Notes: generated from the letters alone by a model not told the origin. DNA of 61,980 nucleotides from Deltaproteobacteria bacterium (GCA_014191855.1 BJHF01000031.1:1-61980); one strand, 5' to 3'. Shown: positions 42,474 through 51,585, counted from the first letter of the stretch. A program made the numbers and translations.

Positions 42474-43385
42474 TTAGAACCTCGTGATGTACGGCCGCAT
42501 CCAGTCCACATCCCCGCGGACGCCGCGCCCGTAGATGTCCTGCACCCGGCGCGTGATCGGCCCCGGGGTGCCCACTTCCCTCCGGTCGATCTCGCGGACT
42601 GGCGTGATCTCCGCGGCCGTTCCGGACAGGAAAACTTCATCGCCAACATATAGCGCGTCGCGACCGAAGTGCATCTCATACACGGGGATCGCCTCGTGCT
42701 TGAGAATGTCGATGACGGTGCGCCGCGTGATGCCGCCGAGGATGTTGACCACCGGCGGGGTCTTCACGACGCCGTCGCGCGCAACGAACAGGTTCTCCCC
42801 GGTTCCTTCCGCAACGTACCCGGCGCCATCGAGCATCACCGCCTCGTCGTACCCGTTGTCGTTCGCTTCGTACCGCGCCAGGATCGAGTTCACATAGTGC
42901 CCAATCACCTTCGCGCGCTGGAGGTTCGAGTTCACGTGGTGACGCGTGAACGTGCTCGTCTGAACACGAATTCCGTTGAGGATGCCCTCTTCCCCCAGGT
43001 ACTTGCCCCAGTCCCACACCGCGATGGTGAGATGCACCGGGTTGTCGCGAGCGCCCAGGCCCATCTTGCCCATGCCGAAGTACACGATCGGGCGGATGTA
43101 CGCCTCGGGCATGTTGTTGGCCGCCAACGTTTCCAAACAGGCCTGCCGGATCTGCTCCCGGGTGTACGGGATGACCATGCGGCACATCTTCGCGCTGTCG
43201 GTGAGCCGCCGCACGTGCTCATCAAGCTTGAACACGCCGCCGCCGCCATCGGGCTGGGCGTAGCTGCGAATGCCTTCGAACACCCCGAGGCCGTAGTGCA
43301 GCGTGTGCGAGAGCACATGCACCTTGGCGTCGTCGAAGGGGACGAGCTTACCGTCCATCCAGATGAACTTGCTTTCGATGCCCAT
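42474..43385 (-). CDS. ilvE: Branched-chain amino-acid aminotransferase
   Basis: A 303-residue PLP enzyme that transfers the amino group between glutamate and the keto acids of Leu, Ile and Val, in the cytosol. The ATG overlaps the upstream stop (TAATG). Class IV fold motifs are present: FEGIRSYAQPDGGGGVFKLD near the N-terminus, PLP Lys159 in RAKVIGHYVNS, EGTGENLF and LSGTAAEITPV with the typical C-terminus. Length and spacing are normal for IlvE. Coupling to a pair of M16 peptidase genes upstream is unusual. Confidence 0.93.
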   Translation of the reverse strand: MGIESKFIWMDGKLVPFDDAKVHVLSHTLHYGLGVFEGIRSYAQPDGGGGVFKLDEHVRRLTDSAKMCRMVIPYTREQIRQACLETLAANNMPEAYIRPIVYFGMGKMGLGARDNPVHLTIAVWDWGKYLGEEGILNGIRVQTSTFTRHHVNSNLQRAKVIGHYVNSILARYEANDNGYDEAVMLDGAGYVAEGTGENLFVARDGVVKTPPVVNILGGITRRTVIDILKHEAIPVYEMHFGRDALYVGDEVFLSGTAAEITPVREIDRREVGTPGPITRRVQDIYGRGVRGDVDWMRPYITRF

Positions 43386-44833
43386 TACTTGCCTCCGATC
43401 GCGTTGCCGTCGACGTCTACCGCTACGACGACGAGCCCGAGCTTCTCGATCTCCGGCCGAATCACCGCGGCGTCTCCTACCACGACGAAGGTGAGCCTGT
43501 CGGGGTCGATTCGAGCGCTCCACGCCTTCTGGGCGTCGGCCGCCGTGACTGCGCCGAAGCGGGTCATGTACCCGCTCACCCAGTCGTCTGGCAGGCCGTA
43601 GGTTCGCATCACATCCACCTGCCCGAGGAGGTAGTCGGGCGACTCGAACCGCAGCGGCCAGCCCCCCAGCAGCGCACCGCGCGCATCGGCCACCTCCTTG
43701 TCGGTGAGGGGGCGATCCGCCTCCACCTCCCGCAGCTCCTTGAACAACTCTGTCAGCGCCAACGCCGTCTTTTCCGAGTGGATGCCGGAGGAGAAGCCCC
43801 ACGAGGCGCCCGCGAGGTCGTAGCTCACCGAGGTGCGAGCCCCGTAGGTGTAGCCCTTCGACTCGCGCAGGTTCATGTTGATGCGGGAGGCAAACTGGCC
43901 ACCCATCGCCATGTTCCCGATGGTGAAGGCCGCGTAATCGGGATCCGTCGGCAAGCCCATGTAGGCGGACGCCCGGACCACCGACTGCGGGGAGCCCGGC
44001 TTGTCGACCAGGTAGACCGTCGTCTTCGCTGGAGCGACCGGTGCCGTCGGGCGTGGCTCCGCCTTCGCCGCCTTCACCGTCCACTTCCCGAGCCGCGACT
44101 CCAGGAAAGGCGCCACCTCGGCGAGCGTGATGTCCCCGCCGACGAGCACCAGCGCGCCCGTCAGCGACAAATTCGCCTTGTGCCAGGCCTTCATGTCCTT
44201 GATCGTGATCTTGGCGAGGCTCGCCTCCGTGGCCTCCATCCCGCGGTAGCTCGGGCCCCACAGGAGGTGCGTCATCACCCGCTCGGCGATCCGGTTCGGG
44301 GTGTTGCGCGAGTCCTTGATGTCGTCGAGCCAGAGGCTGCGGCGAAGATCCCATTCCTTCGTCGGGAACGTCGGCTTCGTCAACACGTCGGTCAGCAGAT
44401 CGAGCGTGGGCTCCAGCGTGTCGCGCAGGCAGGAGATCGAGACCGACGCGCCGTCAAAGCCGGCGCTGGAACCCAGCGAAGCGCCCAGCCGGCGAAGCTC
44501 GGCGCTGATCTGGGCCGAGTCGCGACTCCCGGCGCCCTCGTTCAGCATGTCCATCGTGGCTTCTGCAAGGCCCGCCTTGTCTTTCGGCGAGGCGGTTGCA
44601 CGAACCGGGAACTCGATGCTCAGGCTCACGAGCGGGACCTCGTGGTTCTCCACCACCGCCACCCTGGTGTCGGAGCCGATCTGGCCCCAGCTCACGGTGG
44701 GCGGAACAAAGAGCCGCGTTTGGAGAGGAGTCGGCGTTGCCGGTACATATTCCGGCTCCGGCGGCGGGGGCGGCGCGACCGGAGCGGGTTTCGGCGCGCA
44801 GGCCGCGAGGAGCAGCAGGAAGATCGGGCGCAT
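43385..44833 (-). CDS. M16-family peptidase-like lipoprotein, non-catalytic subunit
   Basis: A 482-residue lipoprotein with signal MRPIFLLLLAAC followed by a proline-rich linker (PAPVAPPPPPEPEYVP). The body is the M16 (pitrilysin-type) fold: VENHEVPLVSLSIEF, KAGLAEATMDMLNEGAG, where the HxxEH zinc site is replaced by AEATM, then the C-terminal domain (AYMGLPTDPDYAAFTIGNMA). By analogy with paired M16B proteins it forms the inactive half of a heterodimer with the upstream HxxEH protein. Start ATG 44833 overlaps that gene's stop; a GTG at 44836 is an alternative. Confidence 0.85.
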   Translation of the reverse strand: MRPIFLLLLAACAPKPAPVAPPPPPEPEYVPATPTPLQTRLFVPPTVSWGQIGSDTRVAVVENHEVPLVSLSIEFPVRATASPKDKAGLAEATMDMLNEGAGSRDSAQISAELRRLGASLGSSAGFDGASVSISCLRDTLEPTLDLLTDVLTKPTFPTKEWDLRRSLWLDDIKDSRNTPNRIAERVMTHLLWGPSYRGMEATEASLAKITIKDMKAWHKANLSLTGALVLVGGDITLAEVAPFLESRLGKWTVKAAKAEPRPTAPVAPAKTTVYLVDKPGSPQSVVRASAYMGLPTDPDYAAFTIGNMAMGGQFASRINMNLRESKGYTYGARTSVSYDLAGASWGFSSGIHSEKTALALTELFKELREVEADRPLTDKEVADARGALLGGWPLRFESPDYLLGQVDVMRTYGLPDDWVSGYMTRFGAVTAADAQKAWSARIDPDRLTFVVVGDAAVIRPEIEKLGLVVVAVDVDGNAIGGK

Positions 44834-46128
44834 CACTTCGCCTCCGGGCCGAACGTAACGACCAGGCGTTTGTCAGGAGGTAACCACTCGGCGAACGCGG
44901 CGTTTACGGTGGCGGCGGTGGCCGACTTGTAGCGCCCGAGGTCCTTGGACAGATACCCCGGATCCCCGGTGCGGGTGTTGTAGCTGTTCAACAGATCGGC
45001 CTTCCCCTGGATTGAGCTTAGGTTTCCAAAGAACTGCACCTCGTAGGCAGTGCGGCCCACCTCCACCTCCGCGTCCGTGACGCCGGCCAGCTTCGCCTCG
45101 GCGAGCACCTTGTCGATCGCGGCGACGAGCTCATCCCCCGTGTGCCCCTCCGAGGCGGTGGCGCTGATCACGAAGGTGCTCTGCCACGCCTGCGAGCCCT
45201 GGTAGGCGGTGACGTCCTGCGCGAGCTGCAAATCATGGACCAACGCCGTATACAGGCGGCTCTCCTTCCCAGCCGCGAGGGCGCTGGCCAGCAGATCCAG
45301 GTCCGCGTCTCCGGGCTCGAAGAGGGCCGGCGTCGGCCACACCATCCACACCTTCTCGAACGGCACCTTATCGGTGAAGCGCGCCCGCTTCTCCTCCGTG
45401 AACACCACCGGCGCCGGCCGCACATGCTCCGGCTGCGGGCCTCGGGCGACCGGGCCGAAGTAGCGCTCTACAAGCGCTTTCGCCTCCGCCTCGTCGAAGT
45501 CTCCAGAGAGCACGAGCGATGCGTTGTTCGGCAGGTACCACTTGTGGAAGAACGCCTTTACGTCCTCCAGGCTCGCCGCGTCGATCTCCTCGTGTTTCCC
45601 GATCGTCGCGATGTGGTAGGGGTGCCCCACCGGGAAGGTGTTGGCGAGCAACTCCAACCAGGCGTGACCATAGGGCGGGTTGTCGTAGTTCTGCCGCCGC
45701 TCATTACGCACCACCTCCTTCTGGTTGGAGAGCTTCTCGGGCGTGAGCGCTTCGGTGAGCCAGCCCATCCGGTCGGCCTCCAAAAACAGCGCCAGCGGCA
45801 ACTGTTCGGCGGGCAAACACTCGTAGTAGTTGGTGCGATCGAGGTTCGTCGACCCGTTGAGCCGAGCGCCGAGCGGCTGCAGCGGTGTGAAGAAGTCCAC
45901 GTCGGCGTGCTTGCTCCCGTTGAACATCAAGTGCTCGAAGAGGTGGGCGAAGCCGGAGCGCCCGGCCACCTCGTCCTTGCTGCCGACGTCGTACCAGACG
46001 TTCACGCACACGAAGGGTACGCTGTGGTCGGGAGACAACGTGACATCCAGCCCATTCGGAAGCTCGTACTTGCTGAATGGGATGCTCGGAGCGGACGCGA
46101 ACGCGGAATTCAGGGCGAGGGTCAACAT
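44833..46128 (-). CDS. M16-family zinc metallopeptidase, catalytic subunit
   Basis: A 431-residue exported protein, signal MLTLALNSAFASA. The inverted zinc motif HLFEH (His62, Glu65, His66) and downstream RNERRQNYDNPPYG glutamate are intact. Two M16 half-domains are present, as in M16B enzymes that act as heterodimers on peptides. The gene is first in a three-gene coupled run (M16 active, M16 inactive, ilvE). It starts 31 bp from the divergent lipoprotein at 46160. Confidence 0.88.
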   Translation of the reverse strand: MLTLALNSAFASAPSIPFSKYELPNGLDVTLSPDHSVPFVCVNVWYDVGSKDEVAGRSGFAHLFEHLMFNGSKHADVDFFTPLQPLGARLNGSTNLDRTNYYECLPAEQLPLALFLEADRMGWLTEALTPEKLSNQKEVVRNERRQNYDNPPYGHAWLELLANTFPVGHPYHIATIGKHEEIDAASLEDVKAFFHKWYLPNNASLVLSGDFDEAEAKALVERYFGPVARGPQPEHVRPAPVVFTEEKRARFTDKVPFEKVWMVWPTPALFEPGDADLDLLASALAAGKESRLYTALVHDLQLAQDVTAYQGSQAWQSTFVISATASEGHTGDELVAAIDKVLAEAKLAGVTDAEVEVGRTAYEVQFFGNLSSIQGKADLLNSYNTRTGDPGYLSKDLGRYKSATAATVNAAFAEWLPPDKRLVVTFGPEAK

Positions 46129-46159
46129 CCCCCCGCGTATAGCCTGCTACGCTGCGGGC

Positions 46160-46855
46160 ATGCTCCTCTACGCGCTCCTGGGCTGTGTCAAACCCAGCCC
46201 GGCGTTGGAGACAGGCGCGCGGATCGACAGCGGCGAAACGGGCACGTTCGACACCGGCGAGCCCAGCTTGTGCGGCGCTTGGAGCGGCGTGCGAGGCCCG
46301 GGCACCGCGTGGTCGCTGGCGCCGACCGAAGCGTACGTTGCCCAGTGGGGATGGACCGGCTCCGGAACGGCCACGGTAACGGAAGTGTCTGGCGAGCTAG
46401 TCATTGTGGAGCTGATTGCGCACTACGAAGGCGAGGAAGGCTACTTCGACCTCCGACGGGGTGACACGTGGCGTTGCGATGGTGCCGCGGCCTGGTGGGT
46501 GCGCTCGGACGTGAGCAGCAGCGGCGAGTCTGGGGGCTCGCACATTGGCTCGGCGGCCGTACGCACCTTCGAGCCCGGCTGGCTCGTGCGCCCGGCCACG
46601 GCGGAGGTCGGGGCGAGCTGGGCCGACAATTTCACGGTCACGACGACCTTCGATGGCGGCGAACCGAGCGTTGGCGCGGCCTCTTGTGTGTCCACGGTGG
46701 CGGAGGAGGCGGTGCGCGCGGTAGAAGCCGGCGACGTGCTGGCGCGCCACGTTTCCGTGGAGTGCACAGGCGTCGGCGTCGACTCCGTGTGGCTGCGTGA
46801 AAACGGCGGCTTCGTGGAGGACGATGACCTCCAACTCGTTGCCTATCGCCCCTGA
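46160..46855 (+). CDS. Predicted lipoprotein of unknown function
   Basis: A 231-residue predicted lipoprotein. ATG 46160 gives MLLYALLGC with the lipobox, then a short linker (DSGETGTFDTGE) like a reduced version of the DT linkers. The rest is beta-rich with several Trp, Gly and four Cys and no recognised family. Its stop overlaps the start of the methyltransferase (TGATG), so the two are coupled. It is divergent from the M16 operon. Confidence 0.68.
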   Translation: MLLYALLGCVKPSPALETGARIDSGETGTFDTGEPSLCGAWSGVRGPGTAWSLAPTEAYVAQWGWTGSGTATVTEVSGELVIVELIAHYEGEEGYFDLRRGDTWRCDGAAAWWVRSDVSSSGESGGSHIGSAAVRTFEPGWLVRPATAEVGASWADNFTVTTTFDGGEPSVGAASCVSTVAEEAVRAVEAGDVLARHVSVECTGVGVDSVWLRENGGFVEDDDLQLVAYRP

Positions 46856-47640
46856 TGACCATGTTCGCCTGCCCCGAGTGTGAGCGCCCCTTTGCGGGAG
46901 GGCGCTGCGAATGCCGCCGCGACTGGACCGAAACGGGCGGTGTTCCCGATTTGTACGTGGCCGCGGCCGATCGGGGCGAGCTGCTGGGGATCACCGGCGA
47001 TATCCGAACCTTCTATGAAGACAATCCGGGCCCGCCGTGGCGCCCCGACGACGACGACAAGTCCGTCGCCCGGAGCGGGAGCGCGGATCCGCTCCTGGCC
47101 AGCCTCGACGCAGAGCTTGCCCCGCGCGCCCGCTTGCTCGATCTCGGGTGCGGTGGCGGCGCAGCCGCGTGTTTCCTCGGCCTGCAGGGTCGCGAAGTGA
47201 TCGGCGTCGACGTCGCGATGACCGGGCTCCTACGCGGCGAAGCCTTCCGTCGGCGCCTCGGGCTCGGCAGCGTGAGCTTCGTGCGCGGCAACCTGTTTCG
47301 ACCGCCGGCCACACCCGGCTCGGTGGACGCGGTCGTGCTCTTCCACGTGCTCGAAACCACCGGCGCGGAGCTTCCCGCCCTCAAGGCCGCAGCGCGCGCG
47401 CTCCGCACCGGCGGCCGACTGGCGCTCCGCGTGGCCACGCCGTACTCAACGCCCCCGACGCCCGCGCCGCCCCAGCATCACGCGAGCCCCCCGAGCGAGC
47501 TCCACCGGTGGCTCGCCGAGGCAGGGTTCATCCTCGAAACTCCGCATTCCGGGAGGATCGTTCAGGAGCTCCGCGAACTGCGGTGGAAGTGGTTCGGCGC
47601 GGGGCCGGCGGAGGTGGCGCTGTTGGCGCGGAAGGGCTGA
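46855..47640 (+). CDS. Class I SAM-dependent methyltransferase with N-terminal zinc ribbon
   Basis: A 261-residue cytosolic protein. The N-terminus has CPECERPFAGGRCEC (two Cys pairs, residues ~6-20), like the zinc ribbon of rRNA/protein methyltransferases. The Rossmann SAM site is LLDLGCGGGAAACFLG (~95-110), then VIGVDVA and DAVVLFHVLE. The C-terminal helix fits a small-molecule or RNA methyltransferase; the substrate is unknown. It is translationally coupled to a lipoprotein gene, an odd pairing that may reflect only cotranscription. Confidence 0.8.
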   Translation: MTMFACPECERPFAGGRCECRRDWTETGGVPDLYVAAADRGELLGITGDIRTFYEDNPGPPWRPDDDDKSVARSGSADPLLASLDAELAPRARLLDLGCGGGAAACFLGLQGREVIGVDVAMTGLLRGEAFRRRLGLGSVSFVRGNLFRPPATPGSVDAVVLFHVLETTGAELPALKAAARALRTGGRLALRVATPYSTPPTPAPPQHHASPPSELHRWLAEAGFILETPHSGRIVQELRELRWKWFGAGPAEVALLARKG

Positions 47641-48056
47641 GGCGGGAGGGCTACGGGATGCGCGCCTGCGGCGCGGGGCTGCTCGCTGACGGGGCGCGCG
47701 TGGGGCGCGGGCGGGCCGGTTGCCAGCGCGCCCCAGGCCGAAACGACGGCCGGGCCCCCGGAAGCCTCGTTTCCGCCCGGAGGGGCGCGGCCGGTTGACG
47801 GACAATGACAGCCGCGTCGCGACACATTCTCACAAAGCCCCAAGGGACAAGTCCCCCTGCCCGCAGTGAGACCCGCCTCCCCCGTTCTGAGAGCCACCCT
47901 GACCGTTGCGAGAGAAAAATCGCCAGAACTTCTCACATCCGACCGCGCGAGCCCCTCGCCCCCGCCGATCTGAGAAATTCCGCCGAGAAACGTTCTCATT
48001 GCGAGGCAGGGGACGGGGCGCCTTGGGCGATCTGAGAATCGACACGCGATGTGCTG
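47641..48056. other. Intergenic region with dyad and TTCTCA motifs
   Basis: 416 bp between the methyltransferase and the convergent lgt gene. GAAACGA (47740-47746) pairs with TCGTTTC (47767-47773), a dyad about 100 bases after the methyltransferase stop. From 47827 on the region holds the TTCTCA array. No gene is convincing; a short open frame at 47805-48035 has no features. Confidence 0.5.
47827..48038. promoter_or_regulatory. Array of TTCTCA/TGAGAA words
   Basis: TTCTCA at 47827, 47930 and 47993; TGAGAA at 47971 and 48033; and TCTGAGAG at 47886. The motifs occur in both orientations and some are linked to a shared context (GATCTGAGAA at 47968 and 48030). Repeated half-sites suggest operators or a structured 3' region, but both flanking genes end here, so promoter control of them is unlikely. 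Confidence 0.3.
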
Positions 48057-48809
48057 TCACGACGCCCGCCCCGCCCGCCACCACACCAGCGCCCCGACCG
48101 CGATGAGCACGAGTGACGTGAGTTGGCCGTTCGTCATCAGCCCGTCGAACACGTAGCCGCGGGCCGAGTCCCCGCGGAACAGTTCGTTCGTAGCCCGAAA
48201 GGGCGGATACAACCACAATAACAGCACGAAGCGCTGCCCCACGAAGCGCCGCGGCACCCAGGACAGGAACAGGCCCGTCGCCACGTTGAACAACACCTCG
48301 TTCACCTGCGTCGGCACGAGCGGCACGCCGGCCGGCGCCAACGACCCCTCAGGGAAGGTGATCGACCACGCGCTCGTCGTTGGCCGCCCGAAGCAACACC
48401 CCGCCGCCAAGCAGCCGATCCTCCCGATCGCGTGCCCAAACCCGACCGAGGGCGCCATCATGTCGAACAAGGCCAACACCGGCACCTTCCGCCACTTCGC
48501 GTACGCCATGAAGCCCAGCAAGCTCGCCACGAAGCCGCCGTAGAACACGAGCCCGCCGTCGCGAAGCGCGAACATGCTCGCCGGCGCGTCCACGAAGCGC
48601 TCAACGTGCGTGCGCACGTACTCGGCGCGCGAGCCCACGATCGCGCAGAACATGGTCAACAACCCGAGGTCCCACGCCCAGTCTCCCGGGAGGCCGTCTT
48701 TGCGCGCCTGCACGGTGCCATAGAGCAGCCCGACAAGCAGCCCCAATCCCAGCATCACACCGTACGTCGAAACCGCCAGCGTGCCGACGTGGAAAAGTAC
48801 TGGATGCAC
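48057..48809 (-). CDS. lgt: Prolipoprotein diacylglyceryl transferase
   Basis: A 250-residue membrane protein that adds diacylglycerol to the lipobox cysteine, the first step of lipoprotein maturation. GTG 48809 begins the conserved VHPVLFHVGTLAVSTYG. The signature region is present: GGLVFYGGF, then FGHAIGRIGCLAAGCCFG (~124-141), with several transmembrane helices. It starts 2 bp after lspA, so the two lipoprotein-processing genes form an operon, fitting the more than fifteen predicted lipoproteins in this window. Confidence 0.92.
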   Translation of the reverse strand: MHPVLFHVGTLAVSTYGVMLGLGLLVGLLYGTVQARKDGLPGDWAWDLGLLTMFCAIVGSRAEYVRTHVERFVDAPASMFALRDGGLVFYGGFVASLLGFMAYAKWRKVPVLALFDMMAPSVGFGHAIGRIGCLAAGCCFGRPTTSAWSITFPEGSLAPAGVPLVPTQVNEVLFNVATGLFLSWVPRRFVGQRFVLLLWLYPPFRATNELFRGDSARGYVFDGLMTNGQLTSLVLIAVGALVWWRAGRAS

Positions 48810-48811
48810 GC

Positions 48812-49378
48812 CTACTCCGCCGTGGACGTAGACGCCGCCCCCCCGGCTGGCGCCGCCCCCTCGGGTGCTGGCTCCTTCTCCAGAAAGTAACTCACCGCAA
48901 ACAGGCCTACGCCTACAACAATCGCCGCGTCCGCCACATTGAAGATCGGGTAGACGTTCGTGCCGATGTGCGCGATCGCCCAACCCCGCAAAGGCTCCGA
49001 TCCCGCGAACACCTTGATCATGTCGGTCACCTCGCCCGCGGTCACGCGATCGATGAAGTTGCCGACCGCCCCGCTCAAGATCGAGCCCATCGCAAACGCC
49101 TGCAGCCGATCATCCGATCGAAGCTGGCGAAAGCCCTGAACGAGCACGTACACCGCCACCGCAGTGAACGCGTAGAACACCCACAGGCGGTACTCGAAGT
49201 CATCGAGCGCGGAGAACGCAGCACCCTTGTTCTTGGCGTGCGAGATCGACAAGAAGTTGGGGATGACGGGCAGATCCCCGCGCAGCGCGATGTGGCCGCG
49301 AACCCACCATTTGGTCGCCTGGTCGAGCGCGAGCAGCACGATCGCGGTGGGGGCAAAAACCAACATCTTTGGCGTCAT
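48812..49378 (-). CDS. lspA: Lipoprotein signal peptidase II
   Basis: A 188-residue inner-membrane aspartyl peptidase. The ATG at 49378 has AAGGAAGC upstream and is preferred over a longer frame through repeat DNA. Catalytic Asp119 (EVTDM) and Asp150 (FNVADAAI) are in place, with the NFIDRV motif before them and four membrane helices. The C-terminal tail after FLEKEP is Ala/Pro-rich. It cleaves after Lgt modification. Confidence 0.93.
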   Translation of the reverse strand: MTPKMLVFAPTAIVLLALDQATKWWVRGHIALRGDLPVIPNFLSISHAKNKGAAFSALDDFEYRLWVFYAFTAVAVYVLVQGFRQLRSDDRLQAFAMGSILSGAVGNFIDRVTAGEVTDMIKVFAGSEPLRGWAIAHIGTNVYPIFNVADAAIVVGVGLFAVSYFLEKEPAPEGAAPAGGAASTSTAE

Positions 49379-49782
49379 TCCGGTAGCTTCCTTAGGCGCG
49401 ACGATAGCCCGAGCCTTCCAAAACGTCGACCCCCGGTCGGCGCGGCGCGACGAGGCGTGACGCTTGGGGGCCGCAGGACCCGCACCGCGACGGTGTCGGT
49501 CCCCGCGCCGCCGCCTCTGCCTCTGCCTCTGCGCTCCAGCCCGCAAGGCTCTCTGGACTGACGCCAGCTTGCGGGTGGTGCCCCCTCCGGAACCGACGGA
49601 GGTGCCGCTGCGGCGCCGACGTCGGGCCGGAGGGGGCGACAGGACCCGCACCGCGACGGTGTCAGTCCCCACGCCGCCGACGTCGGGCCGACAGGACCCG
49701 TCCCGCCTACGGTGTCAGCCCTCCACGGCGGCCGGGCCAACCGCACCGTTTGTGGATAGAGGCCTCCCCCTTCGGAGGCTTC
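49379..49782. other. Divergent intergenic region with inverted and direct repeats
   Basis: 404 bp between lspA and the ETF-QO gene. It contains three direct copies of a ~40-bp GACAGGACCCGCACCGCGAC-type sequence (49473-49512, 49638-49678, 49690-49729), a (CCTCTG)n run near 49514-49530, an 8-bp dyad CCCGCAAG/CTTGCGGG (49540-49575) and a perfect 10-bp dyad CCCCCTCCGG/CCGGAGGGGG (49581-49637). Promoters of both flanking genes are expected here. GGAGG at 49774-49778 is the likely ribosome-binding site of ETF-QO. Confidence 0.55.
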
Positions 49783-51456
49783 ATGGAACGCGAAACGATG
49801 CCGGTCGACGTGCTCTTCGTAGGCGGCGGCCCCGCCTGCCTCGCCGGCGCAATCCGCTTGTTGGACCTGATCTCCGCGCACAACGCCTCCGGCGCCGAGC
49901 CGAAGCTCGCCGAGCTCCAGATCGGGCTTATCGACAAGGGCTCCGAGATCGGCTCCCACGCCATCAGCGGTGCGGTGCTCGACACCAAGGCCCTCGACGA
50001 GCTGATCCCCGACTGGAAAAACCAGGACCCGAGCTTCGTTGAGCGCTATGTCGAGAAAGAGACCTTCCTCACGCTCACCAAGACGCTCGCGATCCCGGCG
50101 CCGATGATGCCCCCTGGTATGGAGGACCACGGCAGTCCGATCATCTCCATCGCGAAGCTGCAGAAGTGGCTCGCGGCCCAGGCCGAAGCGCGCGGCATGA
50201 TGCTGTTCGCGGGCTTCGCGGGCACCCAGTTGCTCTACGAGAATGATGCCGTGGTGGGCGTGCGCACGGGCGACAAGGGCATCGGCCCCGACGGTACGCC
50301 GAAGCCGACGTTCGAGCCGGGGATCGACATCCAGGCGAAGGTCACGATCCTCGGCGAAGGGCCTCGCGGAACGCTCACGCGCCAGCTCATCAACCGCTAC
50401 CAGTTGGACAAAGGCCGCCAGCCGATGGCCTACGAGATCGGCGTGAAGGAGATCATCGAGATGCCCCCGGGCACGGTCCAAAAGGGCGAGGTGATCCTCA
50501 CCTTTGGCTATCCGCTGGACCTCAACACCTTCGGCGGCGCCTTCATCTACTCCCTGGCTGGCGACCGCTACGCCGTCGGGATGATGGTCGGCCTCGACGC
50601 GAAGGACCCGGCGATGGACGCCCACTATCTCCTCCAGAAGCTCAAGGATCACCCGGCGATCCGGAAGATCCTCGGCGCCGGCAAGGTGGTGAAGTACGGC
50701 GCGAAGGCGGTCACCGTCGGCGGCTGGGCCTCGGTGCCGAAGCTGTGCGCCCCGGGCGCGATGATCGTAGGCGACAGCGCGAGCCTGCTGAACCCGGGCC
50801 GGATCAAGGGCATCCACCTCTCGATGAAGTCGGGCATGCTCGCGGCAGAAGCCGCGTTCGAAGCGCTCAAGGCCGGTGTGAGCACGGAGGCGGTGCTCGC
50901 CGTGTACCAGCGCTCATTCGAGGAGAGCTGGATCCGCGCCGAGATGGAGCCGATGAAGAACTTCCACCCCGCGATGGAGAAGGGCGTCATCGGCGGGATG
51001 GCTTCGGTCGGCCTCTCGCTGCTGTTCGGCCCTGGCGAGCAGAAGCCCTTCCACCCGGACCACGAAGGGATGCGGATGAACGCGGCGGTGCGCGGGCAGC
51101 ATCCGTACCCCGCTCGCGACGACATCAAGTACGATGGCACCTACATCGTCGACAAGCTCACCGACGTGTTCCACTCGGGCACCAAGCACGAAGAAAAGCA
51201 GCCGGCACACTTGCATGTGGTGGACAAGAACATCTGCGCTACCCAGTGCGCAACCGAGTACGGCAACCCGTGTACGCGGTTCTGCCCGGCGCAAGTGTAC
51301 AACATGCACTTTGACGAAAAGAGCGGTCGGAACGAGCTACAAATCGACTTCAGCAACTGCGTTCACTGCAAGACATGCGATATCCGGGATCCCTACCAGA
51401 TCATCACCTGGGTGCCGCCCGAGGGTGGGCAGGGGCCGGAATACGGCATTTTGTAG
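49783..51456 (+). CDS. Electron-transfer flavoprotein:ubiquinone oxidoreductase
   Basis: A 557-residue membrane-associated enzyme that passes electrons from ETF (fatty-acid and amino-acid oxidation) to the quinone pool. ATG 49783 follows GGAGG. FAD site DVLFVGGGPACLAGAIRL at the N-terminus, the GSHAISGAVLD block, and near the C-terminus the 4Fe-4S cysteines: NPCTRFCPAQVY and NCVHCKTCDIRDP. All conserved Cys are present and the length is normal. No etfAB genes lie nearby. Confidence 0.92.
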   Translation: MERETMPVDVLFVGGGPACLAGAIRLLDLISAHNASGAEPKLAELQIGLIDKGSEIGSHAISGAVLDTKALDELIPDWKNQDPSFVERYVEKETFLTLTKTLAIPAPMMPPGMEDHGSPIISIAKLQKWLAAQAEARGMMLFAGFAGTQLLYENDAVVGVRTGDKGIGPDGTPKPTFEPGIDIQAKVTILGEGPRGTLTRQLINRYQLDKGRQPMAYEIGVKEIIEMPPGTVQKGEVILTFGYPLDLNTFGGAFIYSLAGDRYAVGMMVGLDAKDPAMDAHYLLQKLKDHPAIRKILGAGKVVKYGAKAVTVGGWASVPKLCAPGAMIVGDSASLLNPGRIKGIHLSMKSGMLAAEAAFEALKAGVSTEAVLAVYQRSFEESWIRAEMEPMKNFHPAMEKGVIGGMASVGLSLLFGPGEQKPFHPDHEGMRMNAAVRGQHPYPARDDIKYDGTYIVDKLTDVFHSGTKHEEKQPAHLHVVDKNICATQCATEYGNPCTRFCPAQVYNMHFDEKSGRNELQIDFSNCVHCKTCDIRDPYQIITWVPPEGGQGPEYGIL

Positions 51457-51474
51457 GTTTTTGGCAGGGTTTGG

Positions 51475-51525
51475 GCGATGCGGCAGGCCCGGTAGCGGGG
51501 CCGCGTGAGCACTGCGCCGCATCGC
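51475..51525 (+). repeat. ~50-bp inverted-repeat element (GCGATG family)
   Basis: A perfect 10-bp stem, GCGATGCGGC/GCCGCATCGC, starting 19 bases after the ETF-QO stop. Inner stem bases CGGC/GCCG replace the CCAG/CTGG of 6154 and GTGC/GCAC of 5135, a compensatory change. Confidence 0.65.
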
Positions 51526-51585
51526 GGCGCCCGCCGGGGCGATGCGCGATGGCGGGAACAACGAACGTCACCGCGCCGACGACGG

